Numbered from the stretch's first letter, positions 19,450 to 30,833 are shown. The stretch is 40,515 nucleotides of DNA from Gammaproteobacteria bacterium (GCA_011321775.1 DROT01000209.1:1-40515); one strand, 5' to 3'. Made by a program: numbers and translations. Notes: generated by a model not told the origin, from the letters alone.

Positions 19450-21729
19450 ATGCCGTCCCTGTCCCGCAATCGACAGTTCCGCACCCCGCTCAGGGTGCTG
19501 TTCGGGGTACTCAGCCTCCTCATCGTCATCGCCTTCGTGTTCTATGCCTACCACAGCTGGCAGGGGATCCGGCGCGAGGCGGCGACCGAACTGAAATTCA
19601 TCAGCCAGCTGCTCAGCCGTACCACCGATGAGGTGTTCAGCCACCATTCGTCGGTGCTCAGGATCCTCGGGGAGCGCCTGCGGGAGGTCGATGCCCTGCA
19701 TCACCCGGAACGCGGCCGCCAACTGGTGGACGAACTGCTGCAGCTGAATCCGGAGATCGCCGGTTTCGGTCTGTCGCGCCCGGACGGTCAGCTGGTGCTG
19801 GTATCGGCGGTCAGCGCCGGCACCGAGTTGCCCAGCCTGATGAAACAGCCCGAATCGGTCGAGAGTTTCCGTCGCGCGCTCTCCAGCCACGGCATGGTGG
19901 CCGGCCGGACCTATTACCTGCCGCTGCTGAAGCGCTGGCTCATCCCCTTGCGGGTGGCTGTACGCGATGCGGCCGGACAGGTGCAGATGGTCATGAGCCT
20001 CGGCATCGACATCGATTCCCCCTACACCACCTGGAGCGCGCTGAAGCTGCCGGCGGGGATCCAGGTGCGTCTGCTGAGACCAGACGGTTACTGGCAGTTC
20101 GTCAAACCGCTGGCCGACGAGGCACGTGGAAGCACCTACTACCATCCCGTCGAGAAAGCACTGTTCGACGCCGTGGTGCAGGCTGCCCGTGGTCCGCGGG
20201 GCGCGGACGAAGCGGTGTTTCTGCCGGGAGACTATTTCGCCGTCAGCAGCTGGCTGCCTTCACGGGATCTCTACACGCTGGTGACGCGGCCCGCTGCCAG
20301 CCTGGAGGCACTCTATCGCCAGCGCATGGTGATGCCCGCGGTGCTCTTTGGCAGCTTTCTGCTCACCGGTTTTGCCTTCTATCGCCTGGCGCTCAGGCAG
20401 CAGCGAGAATACGAGCTGAGGCTGATCTACCAGGCTCAGTACGACAGCCTGACCGGTCTGCCCAACCGCTTGCTGGTCATGGACCGTCTGCGGCAGGCGA
20501 TGGAGCTGGCTTCGCGCAGCGGGCAGCGGGTGGCGCTGGCTTTCGTCGATCTGGATCATTTCAAACGCATCAACGACAGCTTCGGCCACATGGTGGGGGA
20601 CGAGTTGTTGCACCAGTGTGCGCGTCGCTTCGAAGGTGCGCTGCGCGCCGGGGACACGGTCGCACGGCTCGGGGGGGACGAGTTCCTGCTGGTGCTGCCC
20701 GACGTGGACGACCTGGATGCGGTGGAAGTGGTGATGCACAAGGTGCAGGCGGTCTTTGCGCAGCCCTTTCACATCGGTCACCGGGAGATCTTCAGCACCT
20801 GCAGTGTCGGGCTGGCGCTGTACCCCGAAGATGGCGGTGATGCGGACAGCCTGCTGAAGGCCGCGGATACGGCGCTCTACAAGGCCAAGGACGCCGGTCG
20901 CAACCGGCACTGTTTCTATTCCGAACAGATGAACCGCGAAGCGGCGCGGCGCATGGAACTGGAGTCGGCGCTGCGTCATGCCCTGGAGAACGGCGAACTG
21001 GGGCTGGTCTACCAGCCCCAGGTCGAACTCGCCAGCGGTCGCTGGACCGGCTGCGAGGCGCTGCTGCGGTGGCACAGCGCGCAGCTCGGGGACATCTCGC
21101 CGGCCGAGTTCATACCGGTCGCCGAGGAATCCGGGCTGATCCGGGGCATCGGCGCATTCGTGCTGGACAGTGCCTGCCGCGACCTGGCGCTCATCCGCGC
21201 GCGTGTCGGCGAGGGATTCCGCATGTCGATCAATCTCTCCGCCGCCCAGTTGCATCAGCGCACCCTGGCCGAATCGATCGAAGGCTTGTTGCGCAAGTAC
21301 GAACTCCCGGTGGGCGAACTCGAGTTCGAGATCACCGAGAGCATGATGCTGGAGAACTCCCGGCAGCTGGAAGCCCTGCACCGTCTCGGCGTCACCATCG
21401 CCGTGGACGATTTCGGCACCGGCTTCAGTTCACTCGGTTACCTGCAGCGCTTTCCGGTGGACACGCTGAAGATCGATCGTTCCTTCGTGGCCAACATCGA
21501 GCAGCGACCGGAGGAGGCGAGGCTGGTGCGTGCCATCATCAACCTCGGCAACAGTCTGGAGCTGGACATCGTCGCCGAAGGTATCGAGACCGAAGGCCAG
21601 CTGAGGTACCTGCGCGGTGCCGGCTGCCTGCTGGGCCAGGGCTACTATTTCAGCACCGCGCTCCCGCTCGCCGACCTGCTGGACGGCCTGCGCACCGCCC
21701 GGTCTGGCGGTGCGCAGGCGGATGGCTGA
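19450..21729 (+). CDS. Membrane-anchored GGDEF-EAL c-di-GMP enzyme
   Basis: This 759-residue protein has a membrane helix at about 12-34, a periplasmic sensor domain (about 35-285), a second helix at about 290-310, GGDEF (about 330-490) and EAL (about 500-750). The GGDEF active site is intact (RLGGDEFLLVL near 407), with an RxxD inhibitory site five residues upstream (RAGD). The EAL domain keeps CEALLRW, INLSAAQLH, EITESMM, DDFGTGFSSL, KIDRSF and VAEGIET, so both synthase and phosphodiesterase activity are possible. The ligand of the sensor is unknown. It is convergent with an HD-GYP gene 60 bases downstream. Confidence 0.93.
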   Translation: MPSLSRNRQFRTPLRVLFGVLSLLIVIAFVFYAYHSWQGIRREAATELKFISQLLSRTTDEVFSHHSSVLRILGERLREVDALHHPERGRQLVDELLQLNPEIAGFGLSRPDGQLVLVSAVSAGTELPSLMKQPESVESFRRALSSHGMVAGRTYYLPLLKRWLIPLRVAVRDAAGQVQMVMSLGIDIDSPYTTWSALKLPAGIQVRLLRPDGYWQFVKPLADEARGSTYYHPVEKALFDAVVQAARGPRGADEAVFLPGDYFAVSSWLPSRDLYTLVTRPAASLEALYRQRMVMPAVLFGSFLLTGFAFYRLALRQQREYELRLIYQAQYDSLTGLPNRLLVMDRLRQAMELASRSGQRVALAFVDLDHFKRINDSFGHMVGDELLHQCARRFEGALRAGDTVARLGGDEFLLVLPDVDDLDAVEVVMHKVQAVFAQPFHIGHREIFSTCSVGLALYPEDGGDADSLLKAADTALYKAKDAGRNRHCFYSEQMNREAARRMELESALRHALENGELGLVYQPQVELASGRWTGCEALLRWHSAQLGDISPAEFIPVAEESGLIRGIGAFVLDSACRDLALIRARVGEGFRMSINLSAAQLHQRTLAESIEGLLRKYELPVGELEFEITESMMLENSRQLEALHRLGVTIAVDDFGTGFSSLGYLQRFPVDTLKIDRSFVANIEQRPEEARLVRAIINLGNSLELDIVAEGIETEGQLRYLRGAGCLLGQGYYFSTALPLADLLDGLRTARSGGAQADG

Positions 21730-21789
21730 GCGGTGCAGCGTGGCGGGTCCCGGCGGAGTGCGTCCCGGAAGCACGTCTGTTCAGCGGCT

Positions 21790-22857
21790 TCAACCGTGAT
21801 TGCGGCGCCGCCCGCGGTTGTCGTCGGTCAGCAATGCCTGGATCTCCCTGACCCGGTCCAGCCGGGACAGGAAGGCGTCGACGCATTCCGGGTCGAAGTA
21901 CTTGCCGCGCTGGGCCTTGAGGTAGTCGATGGTCTTGCGTAACGGCCAGGCGTTCTTGTAGGGCCGTTCCGAGCTCAGGGCATCGTAGGCATCGGCCACG
22001 CTGACGATGCGTGCCGGCAGCGGGATGTCATGGGCGCCCAGCCGTTCCGGGTAGCCGGTGCCGTTGAACTTTTCATGATGGTTCAGGGCGATGACGGCGC
22101 CCATCTGCAGGTATTTGGACGGGCTGTCCTTGATGATCTCGTAGCCGATGCGGGTATGCGTCTTCATGATCTCGAATTCCGCGTGGGTCAGGCGACCCGG
22201 CTTGAGCAGGATTTCGTCCGGTATGCCGATCTTGCCGATATCGTGCATCGGCGCAGCCAGTTCGATGGTTTCGCATTCCTCTTCCGGCAGGCCGAGCCGC
22301 TCGGCGATCAGTCGCGAGTACTTTGCCATGCGGACGACATGGTTGCCGGTTTCCTCGTCGCGGTATTCACCGGCGCGCGCCAGTCGCAGCAGGGTCTCGT
22401 GTTCGCGCCGGCGGATCTCGCCGGTGGCTTCCTCGACGCGCTGTTCCAGCCAGCGTGCGCGCTGGTGTATCAGCTTGCGCTGGTTGCACTGTGTGAGCAG
22501 GCTGCGGCAGCGGGCGTGGAATTCGAGGTCATCGACCGGCGTGGCCAGCAGGTCGGTGGCACCGGCATCGAGGACCGTGCGTCGACGACGGTGGTCGCCC
22601 CAGGGGGCCATGATCAGCAAGGACAGCTCGTGCCCGCCCGGCAGGCGGCGCAGCTGGCGGATCAGGTCGGCGGCCTCGATGTCAGGAAAATGACTGTCGG
22701 AAATGACCAGCTCGGCGCTTTGCCACTGCAGCCAGGACAGGGCGGCGAGCGGCCTGACGAAGGTCTCCACACGGATCAGCGGGTCGACGCGGTGGACCAG
22801 GGCGATGAGTTGCTGCGTCCGGGCGGAGTCCCGGTCCAGAATAACAACCGTCGGCAT
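21790..22857 (-). CDS. Response regulator with HD-GYP c-di-GMP phosphodiesterase domain
   Basis: A protein of 355 residues with a receiver domain (about 1-120), a short coiled coil (LEQRVEEATGEIRRREHE) and an HD-GYP domain (about 160-330). The HD-GYP motifs are present: HDIGKIGIPDEILLKPG, HTRIGYEII, NHHEKFNGTGYP and RIVSVADAYDALSS. The receiver keeps D8/D10 and phosphoacceptor D54 (ISDSHFPD), but the switch Thr/Ser position reads Ala84 and the invariant Lys reads Thr106 (LLATPVDD). Phosphorylation signalling may therefore be altered. The start is ATG 22857 with GGAAAAGG upstream, preferred to TTG 22875. No partner kinase is adjacent. Confidence 0.92.
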   Translation of the reverse strand: MPTVVILDRDSARTQQLIALVHRVDPLIRVETFVRPLAALSWLQWQSAELVISDSHFPDIEAADLIRQLRRLPGGHELSLLIMAPWGDHRRRRTVLDAGATDLLATPVDDLEFHARCRSLLTQCNQRKLIHQRARWLEQRVEEATGEIRRREHETLLRLARAGEYRDEETGNHVVRMAKYSRLIAERLGLPEEECETIELAAPMHDIGKIGIPDEILLKPGRLTHAEFEIMKTHTRIGYEIIKDSPSKYLQMGAVIALNHHEKFNGTGYPERLGAHDIPLPARIVSVADAYDALSSERPYKNAWPLRKTIDYLKAQRGKYFDPECVDAFLSRLDRVREIQALLTDDNRGRRRNHG

Positions 22858-23238
22858 ACGGTGTACCTTTTCCAAAGTTCGTCACAGTAAGACCAGGGTC
22901 ACTGCGGAGCATCCTTGCCGACCGCACCACCGAGGAGATGAATCCTCTAACGCACTGAAAATCTGAAATATTTGTCTTTTCCGGCGTGCTGCTTCTAGCT
23001 AACGGCAGAAGTGATGCAAACTTAACCGCATGATTTCAATAACTTTTGGTAGACTGTATGCGACCGGCGCGAGGCGCCGGATCGATAGACGAATGGATAC
23101 CCCCAGCGAGGCGGTGATGACACAGGGGCAGGCAGCAGGACGGATAGCGGCGATGAAGGAGTGTCACCCTCACCGTGTTCAGCGCCCGTGGCCCGGCGGC
23201 GTTCACTGCCGGCGGCGGCAGGCGCCGGGGACGGCTCC
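22858..23238 (+). promoter_or_regulatory. 381-base leader region upstream of umpA
   Basis: The gap between the HD-GYP start and umpA holds a relatively AT-rich stretch (about 22955-23060), unlike its neighbours. An extended -10 (TG-G-TAGACT, hexamer 23050-23055) follows, then a perfect hairpin CCGGCGC-GAG-GCGCCGG at 23064-23080 right at the expected transcript start. That gives a leader of about 175 bases before the preferred TTG start. A small hairpin (GAGGA/TCCTC) is at 22932-22947. No known riboswitch consensus was recognised by eye. Confidence 0.4.
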
Positions 23239-23964
23239 TTGAAGCAGCTGCTGCGATCCCTGTTCGGCAGCTTCCGGGATCTGGCGCCGATCATCGTCGT
23301 GGTGCTGTTCTTCCAGCTGGTGGTGCTGCAACAACCCCTGCCGAATCTGCTGCAGCTGCTGGTCGGCCTGGTTCTGGTCGTGTCCGGCCTCACCTTCTTC
23401 ATCAATGGCCTGGAGATCGGCCTGTTCCCGGTGGGCGAATCACTCGCGCATGCGCTGGCGCGCAAGGGCAGCCTGTCGTGGCTGCTGGTGTTTGCCTTTG
23501 TGCTCGGATTCGCGACCACGGTGGCCGAGCCGGCGCTGATCGCCGTGGCCGAGGAAGCCGCGGAGATCGCGGCGCTGGACGGCAGTATAGAGCCCGGCAA
23601 GGCCGCCGAGGAAGCCTATGCAGCAGGCCTGCGCCTGACCGTCGCCCTGTCGGTAGGTTTCGCCATCGTGCTGGGCGTGCTGCGCATACTGAAGGGCTGG
23701 CCCATGCACTGGATGATTGCGGCCGGTTACGTGCTGGTGGTCATCATCACCGCCTTTGCTCCGGACGAGATCATCGGTATCGCCTACGACTCCGGTGGTG
23801 TGACCACGTCCACCATTACGGTGCCCCTGGTGGCGGCGCTGGGTGTGGGGCTGGCCTCGTCCATCCGCGGCCGCAACCCGGTCACCGATGGTTTCGGCTT
23901 GATCGCCTTCGCTTCGCTGACGCCGATCATCTTTGTCATGATCTACGGCATGGTGGTGCACTGA
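23239..23964 (+). CDS. umpA: DUF1538 membrane protein, UmpA-like
   Basis: A membrane protein of about 241 residues with six or more hydrophobic segments. The repeat motifs [15 protein letters not shown] and [17 protein letters not shown] are hallmarks of DUF1538. In Halomonas a DUF1538 pair (UmpA/UmpB) has been reported as a two-component Na+(Li+,K+)/H+ antiporter; assignment here rests on family and pairing. The start is ambiguous. TTG 23239 aligns with the UmpB N-terminus and follows GGGGACGG, whereas GTG 23161 adds 26 non-conserved residues and has AAGGA directly abutting it. Stop and start overlap with umpB (TGATG). Confidence 0.85.
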   Translation: MKQLLRSLFGSFRDLAPIIVVVLFFQLVVLQQPLPNLLQLLVGLVLVVSGLTFFINGLEIGLFPVGESLAHALARKGSLSWLLVFAFVLGFATTVAEPALIAVAEEAAEIAALDGSIEPGKAAEEAYAAGLRLTVALSVGFAIVLGVLRILKGWPMHWMIAAGYVLVVIITAFAPDEIIGIAYDSGGVTTSTITVPLVAALGVGLASSIRGRNPVTDGFGLIAFASLTPIIFVMIYGMVVH

Positions 23965-24746
23965 TGCCCTGGTCGATCGTCGTGCAGACGTTGCTGGAGA
24001 CCTTGCGCGATATCACGCCCATCGTCGTCATGATCGGTCTGTTCCAGTTCCTGGTGATTCGCCGGCCGATGCCGAACCTGCGCCGCGTGCTGCTGGGTTT
24101 CCTCTACGTGGCCATCGGCCTTTCACTGTTCCTGCTGGGACTGGAGGAAGCGCTGTTCCCGCTTGGACGCGTGATGGCGAAGCAGCTGACCGATCCCGCA
24201 TTCATCTACGGCGGCGTCGAGCACCTGGCCGGCGTCGTACACTGGCCGGACTACGGCTGGGTCTATGCCTTCGCCTTTGCCATCGGCTTTTCCACCACCA
24301 TTGCCGAACCCGCCTTGATGGCGGTGGCGATGAAGGCCAGCCAGGTGTCGGGTGGCGCCATCGGAGTCTGGGGGCTGAGAATCGCGGTGGCGCTGGGCGT
24401 GGCCGTGGGCATCGCCCTGGGCAGCTTCCGTATCGTCACCGGTCTGCCGCTGCACTACTTCATTATCGGCGGCTATCTGCTGGTGGTGATCCAGACGCTG
24501 TTCGCGCCGCGCATGATCATTCCGCTGGCCTACGATTCCGGAGGGGTGACGACTTCCACGGTGACGGTACCGCTGGTCACCGCCCTCGGGCTGGGCTTGG
24601 CAGAGACGGTGCCCGGGCGTAATGTACTGATCGACGGTTTCGGGCTGATCGCCTTTGCCAGCCTGTTCCCGATGATGAGCGTCATGGCCTACGCCCAGTT
24701 GTCGGAGTTCCGGGCACGGCGCCAGGACGGCAGCAACGACGAGTAA
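23964..24746 (+). CDS. umpB: DUF1538 membrane protein, UmpB-like
   Basis: A 260-residue paralogue of the preceding gene. Both share LFQFLV/LFFQLV near the N-terminus, GFSTTIAEPALMAVA mid-protein, and [21 protein letters not shown] followed by [17 protein letters not shown] near the C-terminus. Conserved Glu in TIAEPA and Asp in AYDSGG lie in membrane-associated stretches and could take part in cation movement; that is inference. It starts at the ATG overlapping the umpA stop, implying 1:1 production, and is followed 21 bases later by a P-II-type gene. Confidence 0.87.
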   Translation: MPWSIVVQTLLETLRDITPIVVMIGLFQFLVIRRPMPNLRRVLLGFLYVAIGLSLFLLGLEEALFPLGRVMAKQLTDPAFIYGGVEHLAGVVHWPDYGWVYAFAFAIGFSTTIAEPALMAVAMKASQVSGGAIGVWGLRIAVALGVAVGIALGSFRIVTGLPLHYFIIGGYLLVVIQTLFAPRMIIPLAYDSGGVTTSTVTVPLVTALGLGLAETVPGRNVLIDGFGLIAFASLFPMMSVMAYAQLSEFRARRQDGSNDE

Positions 24747-24767
24747 CCGCAGGCAGGAAACCGAGAC

Positions 24768-25118
24768 ATGCACTTCAAGCTGATCATTGCATTTGTGGAA
24801 GACTATCGCAGTGGCAAGGTGATGGAAGCCGCCCGCAGGGCCGGTGCCACCGGTGCCACCATCATCAGCAACGCGCGCGGCGAGGGCCTGACGAAGAGCA
24901 AGACCTTCCTGGGGCTCTCGCTCGAGACCCAGCGCGACGTGCTGATGCTGCTGGTGGAGGAGCACCTCAGTCGGCAGATCCTGGAGACCATCTGCGAGGT
25001 CGGCAAGCTGGACGATTCGCCGGGAACGGGTATCGCCTTCCAGCTCGACGTCGAGGATGCCGTCGGGGTGGCACACCAGGTAAAACAACTGGTCGAGCGA
25101 GTGGAGGATGAATTGTGA
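24768..25118 (+). CDS. P-II family signalling protein with short T-loop
   Basis: A 116-residue protein with the P-II fold pattern: beta1 HFKLIIAFVE, then GATGATIISNARGEG, DVLMLLVEE and ICEVGKLDDSPGTGIAFQL (B-loop region). The segment corresponding to the GlnB T-loop is only about nine residues (LTKSKTFLG), has no uridylylation Tyr, and is shorter than in GlnB/GlnK, so this is a P-II-like regulator, not a nitrogen P-II. Position between the DUF1538 transporter pair and a CBS protein suggests that it senses a nucleotide or small molecule and gates the transporter; this is inference. It overlaps the next gene by four bases. Confidence 0.8.
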   Translation: MHFKLIIAFVEDYRSGKVMEAARRAGATGATIISNARGEGLTKSKTFLGLSLETQRDVLMLLVEEHLSRQILETICEVGKLDDSPGTGIAFQLDVEDAVGVAHQVKQLVERVEDEL

Positions 25119-25528
25119 GCGAGAACAAGCTGGTCCGGGTGCGTGAGGTCATGAAGACGCACTTCGACATGATCGACGGCATGATGACGGTCGAGGATGC
25201 ACTCAGGACCATGAAGCATGTGGAGACCAAGTCCCTGCTGGTCGACAAGCGTCACGAGGACGATGAGTACGGTATGGTGCTGTTGTCCGACATCGCCAAG
25301 CAGGTGCTGGCACTGGACCGCTCGCCGGCGCGCGTAAACGTGTACGAAATCATGAGCAAGCCGGTAATCTCGGTACGTCCGGACATGGATATCCGCTACT
25401 GCGCCCGCCTGTTCGACAAGTTCGGTCTGTCACGGGCGCCGGTACTGGAGCACGGCCGGGTCGTCGGCATCGTCAGCTTCACGGACATGGTGCTGCACGG
25501 CCTGATCGATCTGCCGCCGGAAGGGTAG
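25115..25528 (+). CDS. CBS-domain pair protein
   Basis: This 137-residue protein consists almost entirely of two CBS motifs: REVMKTHFDMIDGMMTVEDALRTM...LLVDKR then YEIMSKPVISVRPDMDIRYCARLFDKFGLSRAPVLE...VGIVSFTDMV. Such Bateman modules bind adenosine nucleotides such as AMP, ATP or SAM. The GTG start at 25115 overlaps the P-II stop, so it is translationally coupled and is the fourth gene of the umpA operon. A nucleotide-sensing role in regulating UmpAB is a reasonable inference. It is convergent with valS, only seven bases away. Confidence 0.88.
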   Translation: MSENKLVRVREVMKTHFDMIDGMMTVEDALRTMKHVETKSLLVDKRHEDDEYGMVLLSDIAKQVLALDRSPARVNVYEIMSKPVISVRPDMDIRYCARLFDKFGLSRAPVLEHGRVVGIVSFTDMVLHGLIDLPPEG

Positions 25529-25535
25529 GCGCGAC

Positions 25536-28349
<2,814 letters not shown>

Positions 28350-28395
28350 GGAAAACAGGGGCCTTGGCTGAGGGGGCGGAAAATGTGAGCGGCGA

Positions 28396-28401
28396 TTATA
28401 C
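28396..28401 (-). promoter_or_regulatory. -10 box for valS
   Basis: A consensus TATAAT on the minus strand, 47 bases before the valS ATG, in the 147-base gap that separates valS from the upstream gene. No convincing -35 was seen. Confidence 0.45.
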
Positions 28402-28496
28402 CGCAGGACGGAGAGAGGGCGAGGCAGGCTCGGACCGGCTCCTTTGCCGTGCCGGGGAATGATCGCGAGCCTGACCGGAAAGGTTCCTGCGGCGGT

Positions 28497-28850
28497 TCAG
28501 CCCTTGTCGGCCTGGGTGGCGACTTCGGCCAGCAGTTGCGGCAGGGCCAGTTCCAGCTGGACGCGAATGTCTTCGCTGAGACGGGCGGCACCCTGCTCGG
28601 TGGCTTCGTGGACGAGGCGGTTGATTTCCTCCTTGAGGAAGTTCTCGATCTTCCAGCTCACCAGCTTGTGCAGGTCCTCGGTGAGATCGTCCAGCAGGCG
28701 TGCCACCGATTCGTTCTGCAACAGCGCCTCGATGCGGGCCTCGTCGCGCAGGTCGGCAGCCTTTTCTTGAGCCGCCGGCTCCGGTGTCGCCGTGTCCAGC
28801 GGCTGCTCCAGTACCGGTATGCCGTTCTCGTCGAGCTTGATCCCGTCCAT
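28497..28850 (-). CDS. Conserved small protein between holC and valS (unknown function)
   Basis: A 117-residue acidic protein, predicted mostly helical. An N-terminal proline-containing stretch (GIPVLEQPLDTATPEPA) leads into amphipathic helices such as ARIEALLQNESVARLLDDL and KIENFLKEEINRLVHEATEQ. I recognise no catalytic motif. Its ATG shares a base with the holC stop (TGATG), so it is translated with HolC. Coupling to holC suggests, but does not show, a link to the replication clamp loader or to ValS. The longer in-frame extension upstream is the holC shadow. Confidence 0.75.
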   Translation of the reverse strand: MDGIKLDENGIPVLEQPLDTATPEPAAQEKAADLRDEARIEALLQNESVARLLDDLTEDLHKLVSWKIENFLKEEINRLVHEATEQGAARLSEDIRVQLELALPQLLAEVATQADKG

Positions 28851-29281
28851 CAGCGGCCGATCTCGTGGCTGCGCAGCGGGTAGCCGCGTTCGCGGTAGAA
28901 GCTGTAGCGGGCGCGGCCGCGGCGGCGGGTCTCGGCGTCGGTGTCGACCACTTCGGCCACGCGTTCGAAACGGCTGAAGAACAGGGGCACTTCCGGTGCG
29001 AGGTTGATGAGCACCTCGCCGGCCGATGGCGGTTCGGCATCGTGCGCGAGCAGTACCGGAGGCGGCTGTTCGCCGGCGTCCTGGTAGCGGGCGTGGGGGA
29101 CGAAGCTGTTCTGCTGGAAGGTCCACAGCAGGTCGTCCAGTTCCCGCGTCTGGCGGGCCGACTCGGTGTGGATGTGGACCTGCTTGCCGAGGCGGTAGGC
29201 CTTGTCGGCAATGCGGCAGGCGAAACGCAGCCGTGCCTGTGCGGCGTCCTCGCCGAGGATATAGAAGTCGACCTCGGTCAC
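28850..29281 (-). CDS. holC: DNA polymerase III chi subunit HolC
   Basis: A protein of 143 residues with the chi-subunit pattern: VDFYILGEDAAQARLRFACRIADKAY, then HTESARQTRELDDLLWTFQQNSFVPH, VLLAHD and LINLAPEVPLFFSRFERVAEVVD. Chi links the clamp loader (via psi) to single-strand-binding protein. The start is GTG at 29279-29281, within the four-base overlap with pepA. The order pepA-holC-valS is the classic gammaproteobacterial one, here with one extra gene between holC and valS. Confidence 0.95.
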   Translation of the reverse strand: MTEVDFYILGEDAAQARLRFACRIADKAYRLGKQVHIHTESARQTRELDDLLWTFQQNSFVPHARYQDAGEQPPPVLLAHDAEPPSAGEVLINLAPEVPLFFSRFERVAEVVDTDAETRRRGRARYSFYRERGYPLRSHEIGR

Positions 29282-30786
29282 GCCCGTTCCTGCGCCTCAC
29301 AGCGTTGCAGCAGGAACTGCATCAGCAGCGGTACCGGGCGGCCGGTGGCGCCTTTCTCCTTGCCCGAGCGCCAGGCCACGCCGGCGATGTCCAGGTGCGC
29401 CCAGCGATAGTCCTTGGCGAAACGGTTGAGGAAACAGGCGGCGGTGATGGTGCCGGCACTGCGGCCGCCGATGTTGGCCATGTCGGCGAAGTTGCTCGAC
29501 AGCTGCTCGTCATACTCGTCCCACAGCGGCAGCTGCCAGGCACGGTCGGCGGCCATGCGGCCGGCCTCGAGCAGTTCGTCGGCCAGCTCCTGGTCGTTGG
29601 CCAGCAGCCCGGTGGCGTGGTGACCGAGGGCGACGACGCAGGCGCCGGTGAGGGTGGCGACGTCGATCACGACATCGGGATCGAAGCGGTCCGCATAGCT
29701 CAGGGCGTCGCACAGGATGAGGCGTCCCTCGGCATCGGTGTTGAGGATCTCGATGGTCTGTCCACTCATGCTGGTGACGATGTCGCCGGGCTTGCTGGCG
29801 TCGCCGTCAGGCAGGTTCTCGGTGGCGGGTACGATACCGACCAGGTCGATCGGCAGTTGCAGTCGGGCCGCTGCAGAGAGCGTGGCGATCACGCTGGCGG
29901 CGCCGCACATGTCGAACTTCATTTCGTCCATGGCGGCGCCCGGCTTGATGGAGATGCCCCCGGAGTCGAAGGTGACGCCCTTGCCAATGAGAACCACCGG
30001 GTTTTCCTCTCCACCACGGCCGTGGTACTGCATGACGATGAGTTTCGCCGGTTGACGGCTGCCGCGCGCCACCGACAGCAGGGCTCCCATGCCGAGCTTG
30101 TGCATGTCCTTTTCGTCCAGCACCTGGACTTTCAGCTCCGGATTTTCCTTGTGCAGGGCTTTCGCCTGTTCGGCCAGATCGGAGGGCGTGCACAGGTTGC
30201 CGGGGCGGTTGCCAAGAACGCGCGCCAGTTCCACCCCGTCGGCGATCGCCGTACCGGTGCGGATGCCGCGTCGGGCGGCGTCCAGGTCCTCGCGCGCAGC
30301 GACGACGACAGCGAGGCGACGCAGCGGCCGCTTCGGCGGCTTGGCGTCGCTCTTGAGTTCGTCGAAACGGAACAGCGCCTCGCGGGTGGCCTCGACCGTC
30401 TGGCGCGCTTTCCAGACGAGGTCGCGATCCTCGACCTTCAGCTGGCACAGGAAGCTGGCGGCCTCGGTGGCGCCGCTGTCCTGCAGCGCTTTTGCAGCCG
30501 CCGCCACGATCTTGCGGAACGAGGCAGGGGAGAGTTCACGCTCCTTGCCGCAGCCGACCACCAGGATGCGCTCGGCCTGGCAGCGCCCCTTGGGGTCGAG
30601 AATAAAGGTGGTCTTGCCGCAGCCGGCATCGATGTCGCCGTGTTTGAGCAGTTCGCGCAGCTGCCCCCGGGTGGCCTTGTCGAGGCGTTCCGCGGCGGCC
30701 GACAGGCGTCGCGGCGAGGATACGCCGACGACCACGCAGGCACTGCGGATCTTGTCGGCTTCACCGGTCTTAACACTGAAATTCAT
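29278..30786 (-). CDS. pepA: Leucyl aminopeptidase PepA
   Basis: A 502-residue M17 cytosol aminopeptidase. The catalytic C-terminal domain has VLIGKGVTFDSGGISIKPG (metal-binding Lys/Asp), MKFDMCGAASV and the signature NTDAEGRLIL. The N-terminal macro-like domain is present. It removes N-terminal residues from peptides; the E. coli enzyme is also a DNA-binding factor in Xer recombination and carAB control. It starts at ATG 30786 and is divergent from lptF across a 117-base region. Confidence 0.97.
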   Translation of the reverse strand: MNFSVKTGEADKIRSACVVVGVSSPRRLSAAAERLDKATRGQLRELLKHGDIDAGCGKTTFILDPKGRCQAERILVVGCGKERELSPASFRKIVAAAAKALQDSGATEAASFLCQLKVEDRDLVWKARQTVEATREALFRFDELKSDAKPPKRPLRRLAVVVAAREDLDAARRGIRTGTAIADGVELARVLGNRPGNLCTPSDLAEQAKALHKENPELKVQVLDEKDMHKLGMGALLSVARGSRQPAKLIVMQYHGRGGEENPVVLIGKGVTFDSGGISIKPGAAMDEMKFDMCGAASVIATLSAAARLQLPIDLVGIVPATENLPDGDASKPGDIVTSMSGQTIEILNTDAEGRLILCDALSYADRFDPDVVIDVATLTGACVVALGHHATGLLANDQELADELLEAGRMAADRAWQLPLWDEYDEQLSSNFADMANIGGRSAGTITAACFLNRFAKDYRWAHLDIAGVAWRSGKEKGATGRPVPLLMQFLLQRCEAQERA

Positions 30787-30833
30787 GCGCTGCTCCTCGC
30801 TCCGGGATGTGGTGGCTGGGCCTCAAGTCGGTT

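Noticed and set aside
23030-23242. Small plus-strand frame of 70 codons in the umpA leader
   Set aside because: It has no ribosome site, no recognisable family and an Arg-rich composition. A leader peptide cannot be excluded but is not supported.
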